A DNA stretch of 64,000 nucleotides. Source: Ipomoea triloba. Lineage: Eukaryota > Streptophyta > Magnoliopsida > Solanales > Convolvulaceae. The notes below the pieces were generated by a model. It searched no databases. It was not told where the DNA came from and was given only the letters and a program-made list of their open reading frames with translations. The translations under genes were made by a program, and so were the position numbers. The first letter of the stretch is position 1, and each line of letters begins with the position of its first letter. Shown piece after piece: positions 1 to 11,012 of this stretch. The stretch covers positions 25,719,341-25,783,340 of the forward strand of contig NC_044922.1 in assembly GCF_003576645.1 (NCBI RefSeq). The letters are read 5' to 3'.

Positions 1-1159
1 CTACGTTCCTCTTCGTAATACAATTCTAGATTAAAATTACAAATTGTAATAATACAGTACATATATTTTTCTGCAATGCAATCTATACTATTAATAAAAA
101 GCATATCCTCAACTTAAAATTCCCGCTCAAAACACTCATATACTATTAAGGTTTGCGTAATATTGTAAAATATGGTAATACAATTCCTATTCGTAATACA
201 ATTGTAAATTAATATATACTAATACAATTCTTAATAAAATATATTCTTATCTACGTTTCTATTCGTAATACAATTCTAGATTAAAATTACTAATCGTAAT
301 AATACAGTACATATATTTCTCTGCAATGCAATCTATACTATAAATAAAAAGCATATCCTCAACTTTAAATTCCCGCTCAAAACACTCATATACTATTAAG
401 GTTTGCGTAATATTAAAAAATATGGTAATTTAATTCCTATTCGTAATACAATTCGTAATAATACAGTACATATATTTCTCTGCAATGCAATCTATACTAT
501 AAATAAAAAGCATATCATCAACTTTAAATTCCCACTCAAAACACTCCTATACTATTAAGGTTTGCGTAATATTGTAAAATATGGTAATACAATTCCTATT
601 CGTAATACAATTGTAAATTAATATATACTAATACAATTCTTAATAAAATATATTCTTATCTACGTTTCTATTCGTAATACAATTCTAGATTAAAATTACT
701 AATCGTAATAATACAGTACATATATTTCTCTGCAATGCAATCTATACTATAAATAAAAAGCATATCCTCAACTTTAAATTCCCGCTCAAAACACTCATAT
801 ACTATTAAGGTTTGCGTAATATTGAAAAATATGGTAATTCAATTCCTATTCGTAATACAATTGTAAATTAATATATACTAATACAATTCTTAATAAAATA
901 TATTCTTATCTACGTTTCTATTCGTAATACAATTCTAGATTAAAATTACTAATCGTAATAATACAGTACATATATTTCTCTGCAATGCAATCTATACTAT
1001 AAATAAAAAGCATATCCTCAACTTTAAATTCCCGCTCAAAACACTCATATACTATTAAGGTTTGCGTAATATTAAAAAATATGGTAATTCAATTCCTATT
1101 CGTAATACAATTGTAAATTAAAATATACTAATACAATTCCGAATAAAATATATTCTTAC
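1..1159. repeat. 250-bp tandem repeat array (about 4.6 units)
   Basis: Units begin near 1, 251, 410, 660 and 910, each opening with a ctacgtt-ttcgtaatac motif. Full units are 250 bp. The unit starting at 251 lacks about 91 bp of its internal part, which explains the shorter step to 410. Units differ by only a few bases, so the array is recent or homogenised. It is AT-rich with no reading frame and runs off the left edge of the window, so its true copy number is unknown. It could be a small satellite or an expanded internal repeat of a transposon. Confidence 0.93.
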
Positions 1160-1777
1160 TTGTCGGCGCACACGAGTCAAGCCTTTCAAGTTCATTTCTG
1201 GATTTGGTTTGCACCCCCTGCGCGCGAGAGAGAGGCTCTATACTATACAATTCAATAAGCCTTAGAAAGACTCTTGTATAAGTAGTTGTGCAAACTCACT
1301 TTCTAAACCAATGTGGGACAAAAGTTACTTGAAAGCTTTTTTCTCTCCATTTTTCTAACTCAAATGGGTCAACTTCGAGAACCAATTTCTCATTCACCCA
1401 TTATCCTTTTTTAGCGTACAATATATCAAACTTTTCGTCTAACTACTAAGAACCCGAATCCACTTTAACCCAACTCAAATCGAAAGTGTACCCCACATAT
1501 ATTTGTACTACAATATACCCACTAATAATTATAAACTATTATGAACACTCATAAAATGTTTAAGAAAAATAAAGATTTAAAATGTTTTTGTCAATGTACA
1601 ACATTATAAACTATTATGAACACTCTTAAAAATATTTTGCAAAGCAAAATCTCCTTCATTGTCTTGAGAAATTTGGTATTTAGATTTAAACTGGGGTTCA
1701 CTTTATAAGAACATTATTCATCATTTTATTATATAAAATTAATATAATAGCTAATAAGAATATTTTTACAATGAGGT
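1160..1777. other. Intergenic, no gene; carries a flank repeat shared with 9690-9760 and 14260-14370
   Basis: No open frame of note. The stretch around 1550-1740 (tataaactattatgaacac and following) closely resembles sequence downstream of both response-regulator copies at 9700-9760 and 14270-14370. It may be the edge of a further copy of that duplicated segment. Confidence 0.5.
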
Positions 1778-1949
1778 CATGGTTATCCTTAATGAGGTCT
1801 GGCTTTCTACGGCGGATGACAGTTTCGTGAATCATGGTTATCCTTAATGAGGTCTGGCTTTCTACAATGGGTGACAGTTTCGTGAACTGTGGTTATCCTT
1901 AACGAGGTCTGGTTTTCTACAACGGGCGGGTGACAGTTTGGTGGAGGCT
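1778..1949. repeat. 55-bp minisatellite, 3 copies
   Basis: The core ggttatccttaatgaggtct recurs at 1781, 1836 and 1891 (exact 55-bp spacing), each followed by a gacagttt motif. The third copy is diverged and has an extra gggc insertion. Confidence 0.9.
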
Positions 1950-2459
1950 CTTTCTTGGATGAAGGATAGGTCCTTGCTTAATGTTTGAGTCGAGACTAAT
2001 TGCTTGAACCTATATTACAGTTGTTTAGTAGATGGTCGGTGATGTCTTCTGTCGGGTCAGTCATATGTGATTGCATTTCAATTATGAACTCTATTGGCTT
2101 TTGTCATATTTATCATGCTTGTCGATGAACGACGATGAACGAACCAACTGGCCAATGCCTTAACTATGCAGTTGGTCCTCAAGTTGATCTGTTGCACTGA
2201 ATGGTGCCCTGAATTAATATCTTTCGTCGTCGGTGGTCCTCAAAAAAATTATAATATAAATTTAGCAATATATAATATAGTATATTTACAATAAAAACAT
2301 TATATTTGTGGATTCATGCTATATCCATAATTTTGTCTATATTTTAGAGCTAATATGTTTGTACATTAAGTTTAAAATATTGTACATCATATTTTACTGG
2401 AATAAAATTAATTAATTCTATTATAACAACTATTTAAAAAGCATTTGTCAAAACTACTT

Positions 2460-2740
2460 TCTCAACCTACTGAAGTACAAATGGTCAATGTAGTATCTGT
2501 TCATAATTACTTTCTCAAAAGGGTCAATGTAGTAAATGTAGTATCTGTTCATAACTACTTTCTTAAAAAGGTCAATGTAGTAAGGTAGTATTTGTTCATA
2601 ACTACTTTATCAAAAGGGTCAATGTAGTAAGGGTAGTATTTGTTCATAACTACTTTCTCAACCTACTGAAGACCTACTCTACTACTTTCTTAAAAGGGTA
2701 CTTTCTCAACCAAAGGGGTACAAAGGGTCAAACAGTTGCC
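2460..2740. repeat. About 60-bp tandem repeats next to the SINE-like element
   Basis: The phrase gttcataactactttctcaa, with gggtcaatgtagta between copies, occurs about four times with 1-5 base differences. The array abuts the tRNA-like head at 2744-2827 and may be the expanded body of that element. Confidence 0.8.
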
Positions 2741-2743
2741 TCT

Positions 2744-2827
2744 ACTGAGGCTCAAACCCACTCCCATCATTCATGTGGGAGTGTAAATCGGGACATCGGG
2801 TGCCACTAGACCACAAGGTCTTTGGCA
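2744..2827 (-). mobile_element. tRNA-derived SINE-like head
   Basis: On the minus strand a box A-like motif TGGTCTAGTGG (complement of 2803-2813) is followed about 45 nt later by a box B-like motif GGTTTGAGCCT (complement of 2748-2758). This is the internal RNA polymerase III promoter layout of a tRNA-derived SINE. The sequence between does not fold into a proper tRNA cloverleaf, so it is not called as a tRNA gene. The body would extend toward 2460. No target duplication was identified. Confidence 0.55.
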
Positions 2828-3469
2828 ATATTATAACAATCTAATTAATCATATAATATATTACTAATCATTTAATTAATTTTATTTCAAAATTATTGAC
2901 TCACATATTTGAATTATTTCTCTTTTTTTATTATATACCTAAATAATATGGTAATAATTAATTTAATATTAATCAAATACTCAAATAGTGTTTTTTTTTT
3001 CAAAATATAAGACTTTTACAAGTATAACTATGATAGCTTTAAAATAAAATTTTAATTATTTTTTATTGATAATTATTTCTTATTTAAATTATAATTTTAA
3101 TATTGGGCTTAAACATTCACACATCGTGCCTAAAAATAACTAGTTAGGATCTGTTTGAAAATCAGAAAAATGATTTCTGGAAAATATTTTTTGAAAAATG
3201 AGTTATTTTTCAGAAAATATTTTCTTTTCCAGTGTTTGGGTTGCATTCCGGAAAATTATCTTGGTGTGTTTGGTTCATTTTCTAAAAAATTCGCAGAATT
3301 ATTATTTTTATTATTGTTTTTGTTGTTGTTATGAAATTCCTAATCATACAAAAATCCAAGAATATTAAAAAAAAAAAACAAAAACAAAAAAAAACAAAAA
3401 GAAAACAAAAAACAAAAAAACAACAACTTCCCTGGTTTCTGACACGGCGCAATTTACATACTGTATGTT

Positions 3470-3700
3470 CACAATTTACATACTGAATATTCACAATTTA
3501 CATACCGAATGTTCACAATTTTTATATAATTAATGTTCACCGTTTACATAATGAATGTTCACAATTTTATATACTGAATGTTCACAATTTTATATATTGA
3601 ATGTTTACAATTTACATACTGAATGTTCACAATTTAAATTGTGAACATTTAATATGTAAATTGTGAATATTCAGTATATAAATTGTGTATTTTGATCCGG
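3470..3700. repeat. About 22-bp minisatellite (ttcacaatttacatactgaa)
   Basis: Eight or more imperfect copies of a 20-25-bp unit, with the last copies inverted (aaattgtgaacatt). It ends beside a gatccgggtctacatt stretch. The composition resembles the tacattcac repeats inside the element at 37879-38550, so it may be a decayed relative of that family. Confidence 0.75.
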
Positions 3701-3965
3701 GTCTACATTACAGGTGAACCGAGTCCATGGCTAACTATTGCATCCAAACCCGTAGACTTGTGCAAATGAAACATAAGTTTTAGCCTAGTAGGACCGTAGC
3801 ATAGGTTTGTTATTATCTACTATACTAATAAGAGCCAAAGAAAGTTAGGCCTAAAATTGGAAGAAAAAATGGCGGTCAAATTATTTAATCAAATGGATGG
3901 TTCAGATTGTTTAGATTTATATTTTTCCTTGAGATTTCCTAATTTATCCTTAATTATATGATTAT

Positions 3966-4838
3966 GGCTAAAGTGTCATTCCGCACCATGAATTATATTG
4001 GATTATTCATGCCGCACCTTGAACTTTCATAACGTCCATTTCGATACACAAACCGTTAATTTTTTTTCATCTAGCATTTTTCACAGGTTACCAGGTTACT
4101 ATGATGACATGGCACAAGTAATTAGCTTATGTGGATCTTCTTTTTAAGTCAACTCAAAATTTTTAAGTAAACCCAAAAAATCAACGCCTCACGCTGCCCC
4201 TCCTCCGTGCCTTCAGCCAGACCAGTGCTCACTAGACCAAATCACCACAGCCCCTCCACAATCCACTGCTCCTCCCCTCCCTTGCGGCAGCGTGCATCGA
4301 GCCCACCCGACGACCTACCTAGGGGTGACCGCGCTTCGTTCTTCGCGGTTCCAACAAACCAAAACCGGAACCTTATATAAAGGTTCTGGTTCCAATTCAA
4401 CCGGAATTTTTTTTAGTATATATAATTATATATAATATGTTTTGTTATTATAAAAATCATATTATAATTTTTTTAATTATTATTTTGGCTACTGCCTACT
4501 GGCAGTAGCTAAATATATATATTTTTTTAAATGTATTTAGCTACTGCCAGTAGCTAAATGCCTAAATATAAGATATTTTTTTTATTTTACGGTTCAGGTA
4601 CCGGTTGTTGGGCTGGAAAAGGTTTAGAAGAAAATAAAAAAAAAATTAAAACAAAAAGATGAAGAAAACAAAAAAAAGTCCAAGTCAGCATAGATTACCT
4701 ATAACTTGTAGGTAACCTGTAAAAAATGCTAGATGAAAAAAAAATTAATGGTTTGTGTATCGAAATGGACGTTATGAAAGTTTAAGGTGCGGCATGAATA
4801 ATCCAATATAGTTCATGGTGCGGGATGACACTTTAGCC
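3966..4838. mobile_element. MULE (Mutator-like) nested in the Helitron, 9-bp TSD
   Basis: Terminal inverted repeats of about 130 bp begin GGCTAAAGTGTCAT on both ends and differ at few positions. The element is flanked by a perfect 9-bp direct repeat TATGATTAT (3957-3965 and 4839-4847), the size typical of Mutator-like insertion. There is no transposase. The interior contains a locally GC-rich stretch (4185-4330) unlike its surroundings, possibly captured host DNA. It is followed by a ggttcc-rich piece resembling the hAT element at 60197-60669. Confidence 0.9.
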
Positions 4839-4959
4839 TATGATTATCCGTTAAGTTTTCCGTTAAATATTCTCTTCTCCGTTAACTTTTAACTTACCCA
4901 TTAATTTTTATAAGAAAGGTCTTAGGTTCGAACCTCATCCGAATCAAATTTGGCATAAT

Positions 4960-5835
4960 TAAGTTTCTCACTCTATTTTACTCTTATTAAATTAAATAAA
5001 TTAATAGCTACAACAAAAAATGATACATATGTATTTCTTTAATTTAGAATTATGTGTTTACAACGCCTTTATTTGAAAAAAATTATTCATTATCAAAAAA
5101 TTAAATTAAATAAGAGAAATAATTTCATTAGTTATATTGTCTTTATTTTCTCTCATGCAAAGATCCTTTACATTCAAATTTATCAATTGATATTCATTGC
5201 ATTGTCCATTATCTTATTTTTACAATATCTTGTAATTAAATATCAAAATTATAATACAAAATAATGTTATATATTTATTTACCAAGTATTTTATTAATAT
5301 CATGAAAAAAAATTTAAAAATAATTTGAAGCTAATTATATTAACTACTTGGGGATTGGTTGACAAAGAGAGTACTCAAATAACCCAACAAATTGAAGCGA
5401 ATTACTCTATTTTACTCTTATTGAATTAAATAAATTAGTTGTTACAACAAAAAATGATACATTTGGATTTCTTTAATTTAGAATTATGTGTCTACAATGC
5501 CTTTATTTAAAAAAAAAATATTCATTATCAATAAATTAAATAAGAAAAATAATTTCATTAGTTATATTGCCTTTATTAACTCTAATGCAAAGATTCTGTA
5601 CATTCAAATTCATCAATTGATATTCATTACATTGTCCATTATGTTCTTTTTACACTATCTTGTAATTAAATATCAAAGTTATAATACAAAATAATGTTAT
5701 ATATTTACTTACCAAGTATTTTATTAATACCATGAAAAAATAAAAAAGAATAGTTTGAAATCAATCATATTAACTACTTGGAGATTTGTTGACAATGAAA
5801 GTACTCAAATAACCCATTACCCAACAAATTGAAAC
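4960..5835. repeat. Two tandem copies of a 436-bp block inside the Helitron
   Basis: The blocks starting near 4965 and 5400 share the order actctattttactcttatt, gatacat-tttctttaattta and ccaagtattttattaat at about 90% identity. A related single block occurs on the minus strand at 12300-12780 and again at 13060-13520, confirming that it belongs to this Helitron family. Confidence 0.85.
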
Positions 5836-6472
5836 GAGAAAGTAAACTACCTTTTAATATCTTTGGAATAAATCATATTTAAAATTTTCAAATTTTTACT
5901 AATTTATTTAATCTTTTTCTTTAAACTAGGGATTTTTTTATCCACAATAACTCATTCAACAATAATGGTTGAAATCAAATGAACCTCGAGCAGAACACCT
6001 AAAGGAAAGTCCATAGCTCCTATATCATAATCTCATTGCATGACGTTGTCATCTGTGCTACCAACAATAATCCAATTACAAATAACACACTACCAACAAA
6101 AAGGGAGAGAACAAATAGTAAAGATGATGAAAACAATGACAATGTTACTCAAAAAAGAATTAAGAATACTTAGAAAAATTCAAACTAAAAGTAGTACTCC
6201 GTATTTATTTAGACTATCATTTTTAGACCAAATATTTAGACTATTGATTTTACAAAGTTGTAAACATTTATTTTAGTGACAATTATAATGAATTTCCTAT
6301 ATTATATTGGATTCATATACTTTGAGCTATATATTTAAATAAACAAATTCGACATTTAATTACCTATGTATAAACTTCTAGTATATAATCTTGCATTGAT
6401 ATACTTTCAAATATTTATTTAAATATAAACATTGGGTATTAACCAATTCGCACCATGCGCGTGTAAAACTAG

Positions 6473-6767
6473 TTATAATAATAAGTTACAATAAACTCCG
6501 ACTATATATATATATATATATATATCATAAGATCAAGTTTAATGACATGAGGTCTTTAAAAAAAATCAAATGAAGTATTTGATTTTCAATAGGAGAAAAA
6601 TTAGCCAAATTGTTAGCATGCATTATCTTTAAGGATATTAATGATTAATAATCGTTAACATTCCTCAGGAACAGATAACATATCTATTCTATTCATTATC
6701 TATTGATCTAATTTCTCATATAAAATAACCCTAAACTCATCATTTGCCACATTTAGTTCATAATAAT
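6473..6767. other. 5' flank of the response-regulator gene
   Basis: AT-rich, with a (ta)n microsatellite at 6506-6525. No unambiguous TATA box could be assigned because several TA-rich runs occur. The Helitron 3' end lies 295 bp upstream of the start codon, so the element is promoter-proximal. Confidence 0.5.
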
Positions 6768-9143
6768 ATGAACAAACTCTTTTCTAATCCGCAATTTCCA
6801 GCTGGTGTTACTGTTCTTCTTGTTGACGATGATGCTACCTGTCTACGAATACTAGAAGCTTTGCTACTGGCATGCGAATACAAAGGTGCTTTTCTTCTTT
6901 CTTTAATTTCTACTCCATTTCCTAGCTAAAAGATAGGACATGCCGTTTGCCTTGCCTGCAGTGGTGAAATGTAGAGGGGCTATAGATGCTTTGAGAATCC
7001 TTCAAGAGGGTAAAGAGGAGATCGACATTGTTTTAAGCGAGCTACACATGTCTCGCGTCAATGGATTCAAGCTTCTCGATCAAATCATTGGACTTCAAAT
7101 TGACCTGCCTGTTGTGAGTAAGCACTTTCAATTTCATCTCATTGCTCAATCTATAAGAAATTTGAAAATTCAATCGGTAAGCACTCACACCGCTCACCTT
7201 AAAAGGAAGGGCTGTTCGTAAATTAAAGCAAAGCAGTACAGAACTGAGTTCAAAACGTCATGAGACAGTTTGGTCAATTTGGTCCATATTCACATTGAGA
7301 GGACCGGAAAGGTCCCACCTCTGGTGGATCAGTTATCGCGCCAATAATAAATGCTAGGTGGCCAAGTGCAGAACGGTTGAAAGCATCTAAGTAGTAAGTT
7401 CACCCCAGGGAAGACACAACTTACTTTTTTATTTATAGATTACCATCACATTGTTTGAGACAAGCCAGGACCCTGTCTCATGCTCTTAGGGACTTTATCG
7501 GCCTCCCCCAACAATATCTAGTACTGAAAATTAATTGGCTTAATTGATGGTATCAGTGATGTCGAGTGACGAGAGAGTAGATGCAATAAAGAAGATAGTG
7601 ATCCAGGGGGCATGTGGCTACTTACTAAAGCCGGTGAGGAGGGAAGAAATCAAGCTCTTATGGCAGCATGTTGTTCGTCACAAACAGGGGAATTTGGGGA
7701 AGGGCACAAGGCCGCCGCAGGCGGCGGAGTTTTGGGATTCCGGTGAGATGCCGCGGCAACAGAAAAGTGTAGAAAACTGTGGAAGCTCAAACAATAATAG
7801 GGATGAAGATACTAATGCTACTGCTACTACGGTCAAGGTTAAGAAACCGCGATTGGTGTGGACACCACAGCTTCACCAGCAATTTGTGGCTGTTGTCAAC
7901 CAAATTGGTCTTAGAAGTATGAATCTATTGGCCTTTAGTTTTCTTGCATTCATATTTTTTCTTTTTTTTTTTTTTATTTCTTCTGATCTGTAACTAATTA
8001 GTTGGCTTCACCTATTGGGTTTTAGATGCTGTTCCAAAGAAAATATTGGATTTGATGAACGTTCCCCATCTAACCAGAGAAAATGTTGCCAGTCATCTCC
8101 AGGTACATCTGTATATCCTACCTTGATAGAATTGAATTGAATAAGCTAAGTGCAATTATTGTAAGACAGATTTGCAACACTTGCATTATGAATAGTAATT
8201 AATTGTAGATTTAATGAAATAACATTTTGAAAGCGAAATAATTTACTAAAACTAATAATGTAGAAATATCGGCTTCATCTACAAAGAAATGGGGATCAGA
8301 ATTCATACAAGAGGTTGAGCATTCATCACCTCCATTATGAAGACATGGTGTTGAACAAGAACAATGCACAACAAGCAGTGATGCCAGCGGTGTTCGACCA
8401 TCCTGACGGCCGTGACTATAACTATGTTAATGTTTACAACTATGGCGGCCTAGGCCGAGGAGTAGGAGGGAGTACAACTCCTATGGACGCAATCAACTAC
8501 TTTTCGACTTTTTCGCCCCATCAACCCCAATCCACCGGGTATACATACAATAATAATAATCCCAACCAGTTGGGAAACACTTCCTCCGCTTCCAGCAAGC
8601 GCCAACAAGATCAGACTCAGGTTTGTACTTAGTTACTTTTAAACTATTTCAACCTTACTAAATAAATTTTTACTTTTAAACCATTTCACTCTTACTAAGT
8701 AAACTGTAACCAGAAAACTTATTACTTTTGTGCAATTGACCTATTGAAAATTATATTAGATTACTTTTGTCTAATTGAACTATTAAAGATTATATTAGAT
8801 TACACCGGAACTTATTACTTTTGTGCAATTGACCTATTGAAAATTATATTAGATTACTTTTGTCTAATTGAGCTATTAAAAGTTATGTTAGATTACTTTT
8901 GTCCAATTGAGCTATTGAAAATTATATTAGATTAAAAAAAAATATGTGTAATTGTAATTGCTTTATTTATAGCAGAAGACATAAAAATTTAGGCAAAACA
9001 AAATAGTAACACTCATTTCAAAATATTGAAGAATTTTATATCTGCTCATTATTTTTCTATTTTGTGTGTTGCAGTACAATGGCGAAGGAGATTTTGGAGT
9101 CTCTTTGTACGATTTTTCTGGCACGGATAGTAATTACACATAA
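6768..9143 (+). CDS. Type-B response regulator (receiver + GARP), phospho-Asp replaced by Glu
   Basis: Exons 6768-6885, 6962-7117, 7557-7916, 8026-8102, 8264-8620 and 9075-9143, all with GT-AG borders and continuous phase, give 378 aa. Type-B regulators act in the nucleus: a phosphotransfer protein phosphorylates a receiver Asp and releases a GARP (Myb-like) DNA-binding domain, classically in cytokinin signalling. Seen here: a receiver at about residues 14-120 with acidic pocket D20-D22, S94 and K116 kept, but the expected S-D-V-H-M motif reads S-E-L-H-M, so E66 sits where the phosphorylated Asp should be. The GARP domain spans about 187-245 and ends in SHLQKYR. The tail is Asn/Gln-rich, and the total is much shorter than typical 550-690-aa members. 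Intron 2 is long (439 bp) and intron 5 holds tandem repeats. A truncated copy follows at 11143. The start is the first ATG in frame, 14 codons before the conserved receiver. Confidence 0.87.
8712..8936. repeat. About 43-bp tandem repeats in intron 5
   Basis: The unit attacttttgtctaattgag plus ctattaaaagttatattag is repeated four to five times, with one interruption (acaccggaac) near 8805. It lies wholly inside intron 5 of the response regulator. It creates an open frame by repetition only. Confidence 0.85.
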
Positions 9144-9760
9144 CTTGTATGTATGATATACAGATGCTTACGGATATAAGAACTTAATATTTAATTTAGT
9201 GATATTTAATTTAGTGATATTATACATTCTTATAAATGGAATTGAGAATTCTAAAGAGCTGTCATATTGTCAACAATTTTTATGAAGTTGAACAGCAACT
9301 CTTTGTACAATTTTGTTGAAAACATTGTCCCTACAATTTTGTTGAAAATATTGTCCCTTTGGAACGGGAACATTGATAGATCATCATTAGAAGGTATGTT
9401 TTCATTATGTATTAATCTCAAAAGAAATATATTACGTAAATTATTAATATGTATTATTAATTTTATCATTATTATGAAAATTAATTACTCATTTGTTATT
9501 ATTTGTATATACTATTTACTATTTATTATGAATTTTTTTATAGAAATTATTATTGGTTATAGAAATAATAGTTTGATAATTTTTAACATGTATTTTTTTT
9601 ACATTATTACTCTAATACATAGAGAGAGGGGAAGGTAAGTAAAAATTGATATGAGCCATCCATTTAGGTAGATCATGATATAATGTAATTAGGAAAAATA
9701 AAAGATGTTAAAATGTTTTTACAAATGTACAACATTATAAACTATTATGAAAACTCTTAG
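9144..9760. other. 3' flank of the response regulator; segment duplicated at 14050-14310
   Basis: No gene. From about 9530 to 9760 the sequence matches 14080-14310 (gatatgagccatccatttag, tagatcatgatataat, tataaactattatga). The response-regulator duplication therefore extends well past the gene. The small overlapping frames on both strands at 9251-9638 are AT-rich and have no recognisable domain. Confidence 0.6.
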
Positions 9761-9861
9761 AGCATCACCATCAGTGAAGCTTGAGCAAATAATGTTAGAG
9801 ATTGAAATGGGGGTTATCTGCAAATGGGGGTTATCTGCAAATGAGAGTTCATACAACAGTG

Positions 9862-10112
9862 TTTTCTGACAAAAGGGATTAAGGCCAGGTCTTCGCTGTG
9901 CGCGTTTAGTAAGGGATTAAGGCCAGGTCTTCGCTGTGCGCGTTTGGCGCACAGTTGGGCGCCCATGCGGTAACCAGAGAGGTCAGACTCCTCTCAGGCC
10001 AGGTCTTCGCTGTGCGCGTTTAGCAAGGGATTAAGGCCAGGTCTTCGCTGTGCGCGTTTGGCGCACAGTTGGGCGCCCATGCGGTAACCAGAGAGGTCAG
10101 ACTCCTCTCTTG
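9862..10112. repeat. GC-rich nested repeat (ggccaggtcttcgctgtgcg)
   Basis: The motif ggccaggtcttcgctgtgcg occurs four times (around 9880, 9923, 9998 and 10036). Two larger units each include gcgcacagttgggcgcccat and gagaggtcagactcctctc. The latter is partly self-complementary (gaggagtctgacctctc). The block is far more GC-rich than its surroundings. It sits in a region whose edges (gagcatcaccatcag near 9763) resemble plant hAT-type MITE ends, so it may be the expanded centre of a MITE. Confidence 0.75.
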
Positions 10113-10299
10113 GTTTTCTCTAGTTTCCATCTCTGTGTTCCGGTTGAAAATTAGAGAGTCGAGATTCTCTATCTGATCGAAAATCAGAGATGGTGGTTTT
10201 CAATCGGAAAAGGTGATTTTTATGATTTCCGATGGAGGTTGTCGACTTGAAGATGGAGAAGGAGGGAAGAGAAAAACCCTATGCCCCAAGTCTGGAAAA

Positions 10300-10420
10300 T
10301 GCCTTCCCCCAAAGCTATTTTTCTTTGACTTTTGTTTTCCATGTCTTGCCAAACACTAGAAGCCCGAAAAATGATTTCCATAAATCATTTTTTGGGCTTC
10401 CAAACACACCCTTAAAGTGG
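10300..10420. mobile_element. Probable end of a PIF/Harbinger (Tourist-like) MITE
   Basis: The right end reads ccaaacacaccc followed by tta (10403-10416), the usual terminus and TTA target of Tourist-like MITEs. Just inside is a hairpin of agcccgaaaaatgatttcc against its complement around 10361-10400. No matching left terminus was found. Confidence 0.45.
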
Positions 10421-10491
10421 ATGGAATATGGATGCTTCTAAAAAATCTGTTATATTTAATATGCTCCATTAGGTTTGATTTTGCACCATAA

Positions 10492-10575
10492 CGTGTTTAG
10501 AAATGCACCAAGGTGTGGTGCATTTTTGTGGTGCATTTGTGCATTCCACTCTGGTGCATTTCTGAACACGTGGTG
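10492..10575. repeat. Imperfect hairpin (gtgtttagaaatgcacca inverted repeat)
   Basis: The arm gtgtttagaaatgcacca (10494-10511) pairs with tggtgcatttctgaacac (about 10552-10569) with one mismatch. Between them are three more ggtgcat motifs. It may be a foldback MITE core. Nothing suggests coding. Confidence 0.6.
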
Positions 10576-10736
10576 GTGCATGACAACACGTCCACACGGG
10601 AAGGCATGCTCACATTTGATCCAGACGTCTGTGTGGGTAATCATTGAATATGGAAGCCGTGGAACTTTTCTAATAACGATTAGGAAATATTTTGTGTTGT
10701 AATAAGAAATTGGTTCCTAATTTGCTATTCCAAAAA

Positions 10737-10965
10737 AATATTTGAAATCAAGGATATTTAGAGATTTTTGTGAATGAAATGCTTGAAAATTGATTATTTT
10801 GATTTTTTTAATATTTGAAATCTAGTATTATAAATTATCTTATTTTTTAACTTAAAATTCGTCATTCAATCTGCATCCAATCCGTTATTAGCGGATCGAA
10901 TCCGTACTCTTTTTAGTGGTAAGTTAACTTTCGTGACTTGAAAAAGAGTAGCATATATAATAAAT
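10737..10965. repeat. Dispersed repeat, copy 1 (second copy at 16970-17185)
   Basis: Both copies share, in order, aatgcttgaaaattgat, a tattataaattat run, a ttagcgg-cg-atccg stretch, tttagtggta and cttgaaaaag-gtagcata. They diverge by roughly 15-20%. Copy 2 lies in the 3' flank of the F-box gene. No termini or target duplications were recognised. Confidence 0.75.
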
Positions 10966-11012
10966 GACAGAATAGCTAAAGACCATAATACACAACTTAT
11001 TTTCTCATCTAT

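Larger units (their letters stand above)
3816..6472 (+). mobile_element. Non-autonomous Helitron (2657 bp) with both ends
   Basis: The 5' end is TCTACTATACTAATAAGAGC at 3816 and the 3' end is CTAG at 6469-6472. A short hairpin (CGCA-CCA-TGCG, 6449-6459) sits 9 nt before CTAG. The element lies between A (3815) and T (6473), the AT target expected for Helitrons, with no target duplication. No Rep/helicase frame is present. The 5' end reappears on the minus strand three times at 13750-14042. The interior holds a nested MULE (3966-4838) and a duplicated 436-bp block. The small frames within (5052-5264, 5488-5694) are AT-rich, mutually similar, and probably not genes. Confidence 0.88.

Noticed and set aside
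4919..4945. ggttcgaacc box B-like motif, also at 12806 and 13563
   Set aside because: No box A or cloverleaf at the right distance; part of the Helitron interior.
5052..5694. Two similar small frames in the Helitron
   Set aside because: AT-rich Ile/Tyr/Phe-heavy sequence present in several Helitron copies, disrupted in others; no Rep or helicase motif.
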